A program made the translations under genes and the position numbers. Shown here piece after piece: positions 22,222-22,648 of a DNA stretch of 22,648 nt (positions are counted from its first letter, which is position 1; each line of letters starts with the position of its first letter). Below the pieces are notes generated by a model. It did not search any database. It was not told the origin of the DNA and saw only the letters and a program-made list of their open reading frames with translations. The DNA is from Firmicutes bacterium CAG:95 (GTDB lineage: Bacteria; Bacillota; Clostridia; Lachnospirales; Lachnospiraceae). The DNA is taken from the NCBI GenBank assembly GCA_000438155.1, contig FR902931.1, forward strand, positions 1-22,648, given 5' to 3'.

Positions 22222-22648
22222 CTACCAGCGTTTAAACTTATGTGTCTCAATTCTGGATACATCATCAGCCAGCATGCACACCTCATCATTCATGGTAATA
22301 CCGGTCAGAATAATCCGGGTATCCTCCATTTTCTGGGAAAGAATTTCCTCCAGATCTCCTACGGTGATGATCCGGTTATCAATCAGTCCCAATACTTCAT
22401 CGAGAATCAACAGATCACACTCTCCTGTGGAGAGTACCTTTTTGGCATAATTTAATCCATTCTTGATATTCAGGATCTCCTCATGCTTCTTATCCTCCGG
22501 AAGTTCTTCAAAGTTCACGTCCGACTTTTCAAACCGGAAAATCTTGATTTCCGGCTCCAGACGGTGAATAAATTCGGTGTCCTTAAGTCCCTTACCCTTA
22601 AGGAACTGGATAATCACCACGCTTCCACCTGCAGCGGCGGTAAGAACC
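22222..22648 (-). CDS. cobO: Cob(I)alamin/cob(I)yrinate adenosyltransferase, CobO/BtuR type (N-terminus outside window)
   Basis: Transfers the adenosyl group of ATP to the cobalt of corrinoids, giving coenzyme B12 forms; cytosolic P-loop enzyme. The frame is open at the window edge, so the start codon and Walker A loop are missing. The visible 142 residues begin with VLTAAAGGSVVIIQFLKGKG, the strand after the P-loop region. They continue with a Walker-B-like CDLLILDEVLGLIDNRII, RIILTGITMNDEVCMLADDVSRIE and the tail HKFKRW, all typical of the CobA/CobO family. An in-frame GTG at 22620 is not the real start, because family residues continue upstream of it. It stops immediately before the dapA promoter. 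Whether it belongs to a cobalamin operon cannot be seen. Confidence 0.85.
   Translation of the reverse strand, partial: VLTAAAGGSVVIIQFLKGKGLKDTEFIHRLEPEIKIFRFEKSDVNFEELPEDKKHEEILNIKNGLNYAKKVLSTGECDLLILDEVLGLIDNRIITVGDLEEILSQKMEDTRIILTGITMNDEVCMLADDVSRIETHKFKRW

Noticed and set aside
22222..22620. Short complete adenosyltransferase starting at the GTG at 22620
   Set aside because: Family-like residues continue upstream of that codon to the window edge, so the gene is cut rather than short.

Overview
The window looks like a chromosomal segment of a low-to-mid GC Gram-positive anaerobe of the class Clostridia, most likely Lachnospiraceae. The evidence is strong GGAGG ribosome binding sites, typical Firmicute families (PcrA, class III fructose-bisphosphatase, a YerC/YecD TrpR-like regulator, a DUF1836 protein, an L-box in front of dapA) and rho-independent terminators between convergent genes. 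I see no phage, plasmid, transposase, CRISPR or tRNA/rRNA features. It is mostly core genome with a few accessory loci. The family assignment is inference from gene content.

Layout. 1-1517 (-): C-terminally cut RlmD-type 23S rRNA uracil-C5 methyltransferase. 1752-2123 (-): small membrane protein with an Asp/Glu-rich tail, with its own promoter and terminator. 2386-7966 (-): probable four-gene operon encoding an SPFH protein with three zinc ribbons, a double-zinc-ribbon tail-anchored protein, a membrane/zinc-ribbon protein and PcrA helicase. The first three resemble the YdjI/YdjG/YdjH membrane-stress partners of PspA in Bacillus, but no pspA lies here. 8134-9153 (+): orphan NMT1/SsuA-like binding lipoprotein. 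9290-10261 (-): EamA-type transporter. 10385-12031 (+): cytoplasmic GH9 glycosidase, divergent from the transporter. 12254-12922 (-): DUF1836 regulator. 13270-13560 (+): YerC/YecD-like regulator. 13596-14576 (-): membrane-anchored degenerate LytM protein. 14779-14979 (+): cold-shock protein. 15163-16518 (+): sodium-coupled amino-acid symporter (NSS family). 16595-17368 (-): eukaryotic-type HisA. 17467-17967 (+): lipoprotein with 11-residue repeats. 18061-20022 (-): class III fructose-1,6-bisphosphatase. 20088-21919 (-): dapB and dapA, with a lysine riboswitch and strong promoter upstream of dapA. 22222-22648 (-): 5'-cut cob(I)alamin adenosyltransferase.

Non-coding structure is rich. There are six or seven hairpin terminators (several bidirectional), one classical L-box with a terminator platform, two copies of an about 130-bp dispersed intergenic repeat that conserves a 59-nt stem-loop (1564-1691 and 12041-12174), and a hairpin-dense intergenic block with an exact 41-bp repeat (12951-13121).

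The best candidate for an under-described system is the SPFH/zinc-ribbon/membrane-protein trio coupled to pcrA. The dispersed structured repeats, the catalytically degenerate LytM protein, the signal-less GH9 enzyme and the solitary eukaryotic-type HisA are secondary leads.
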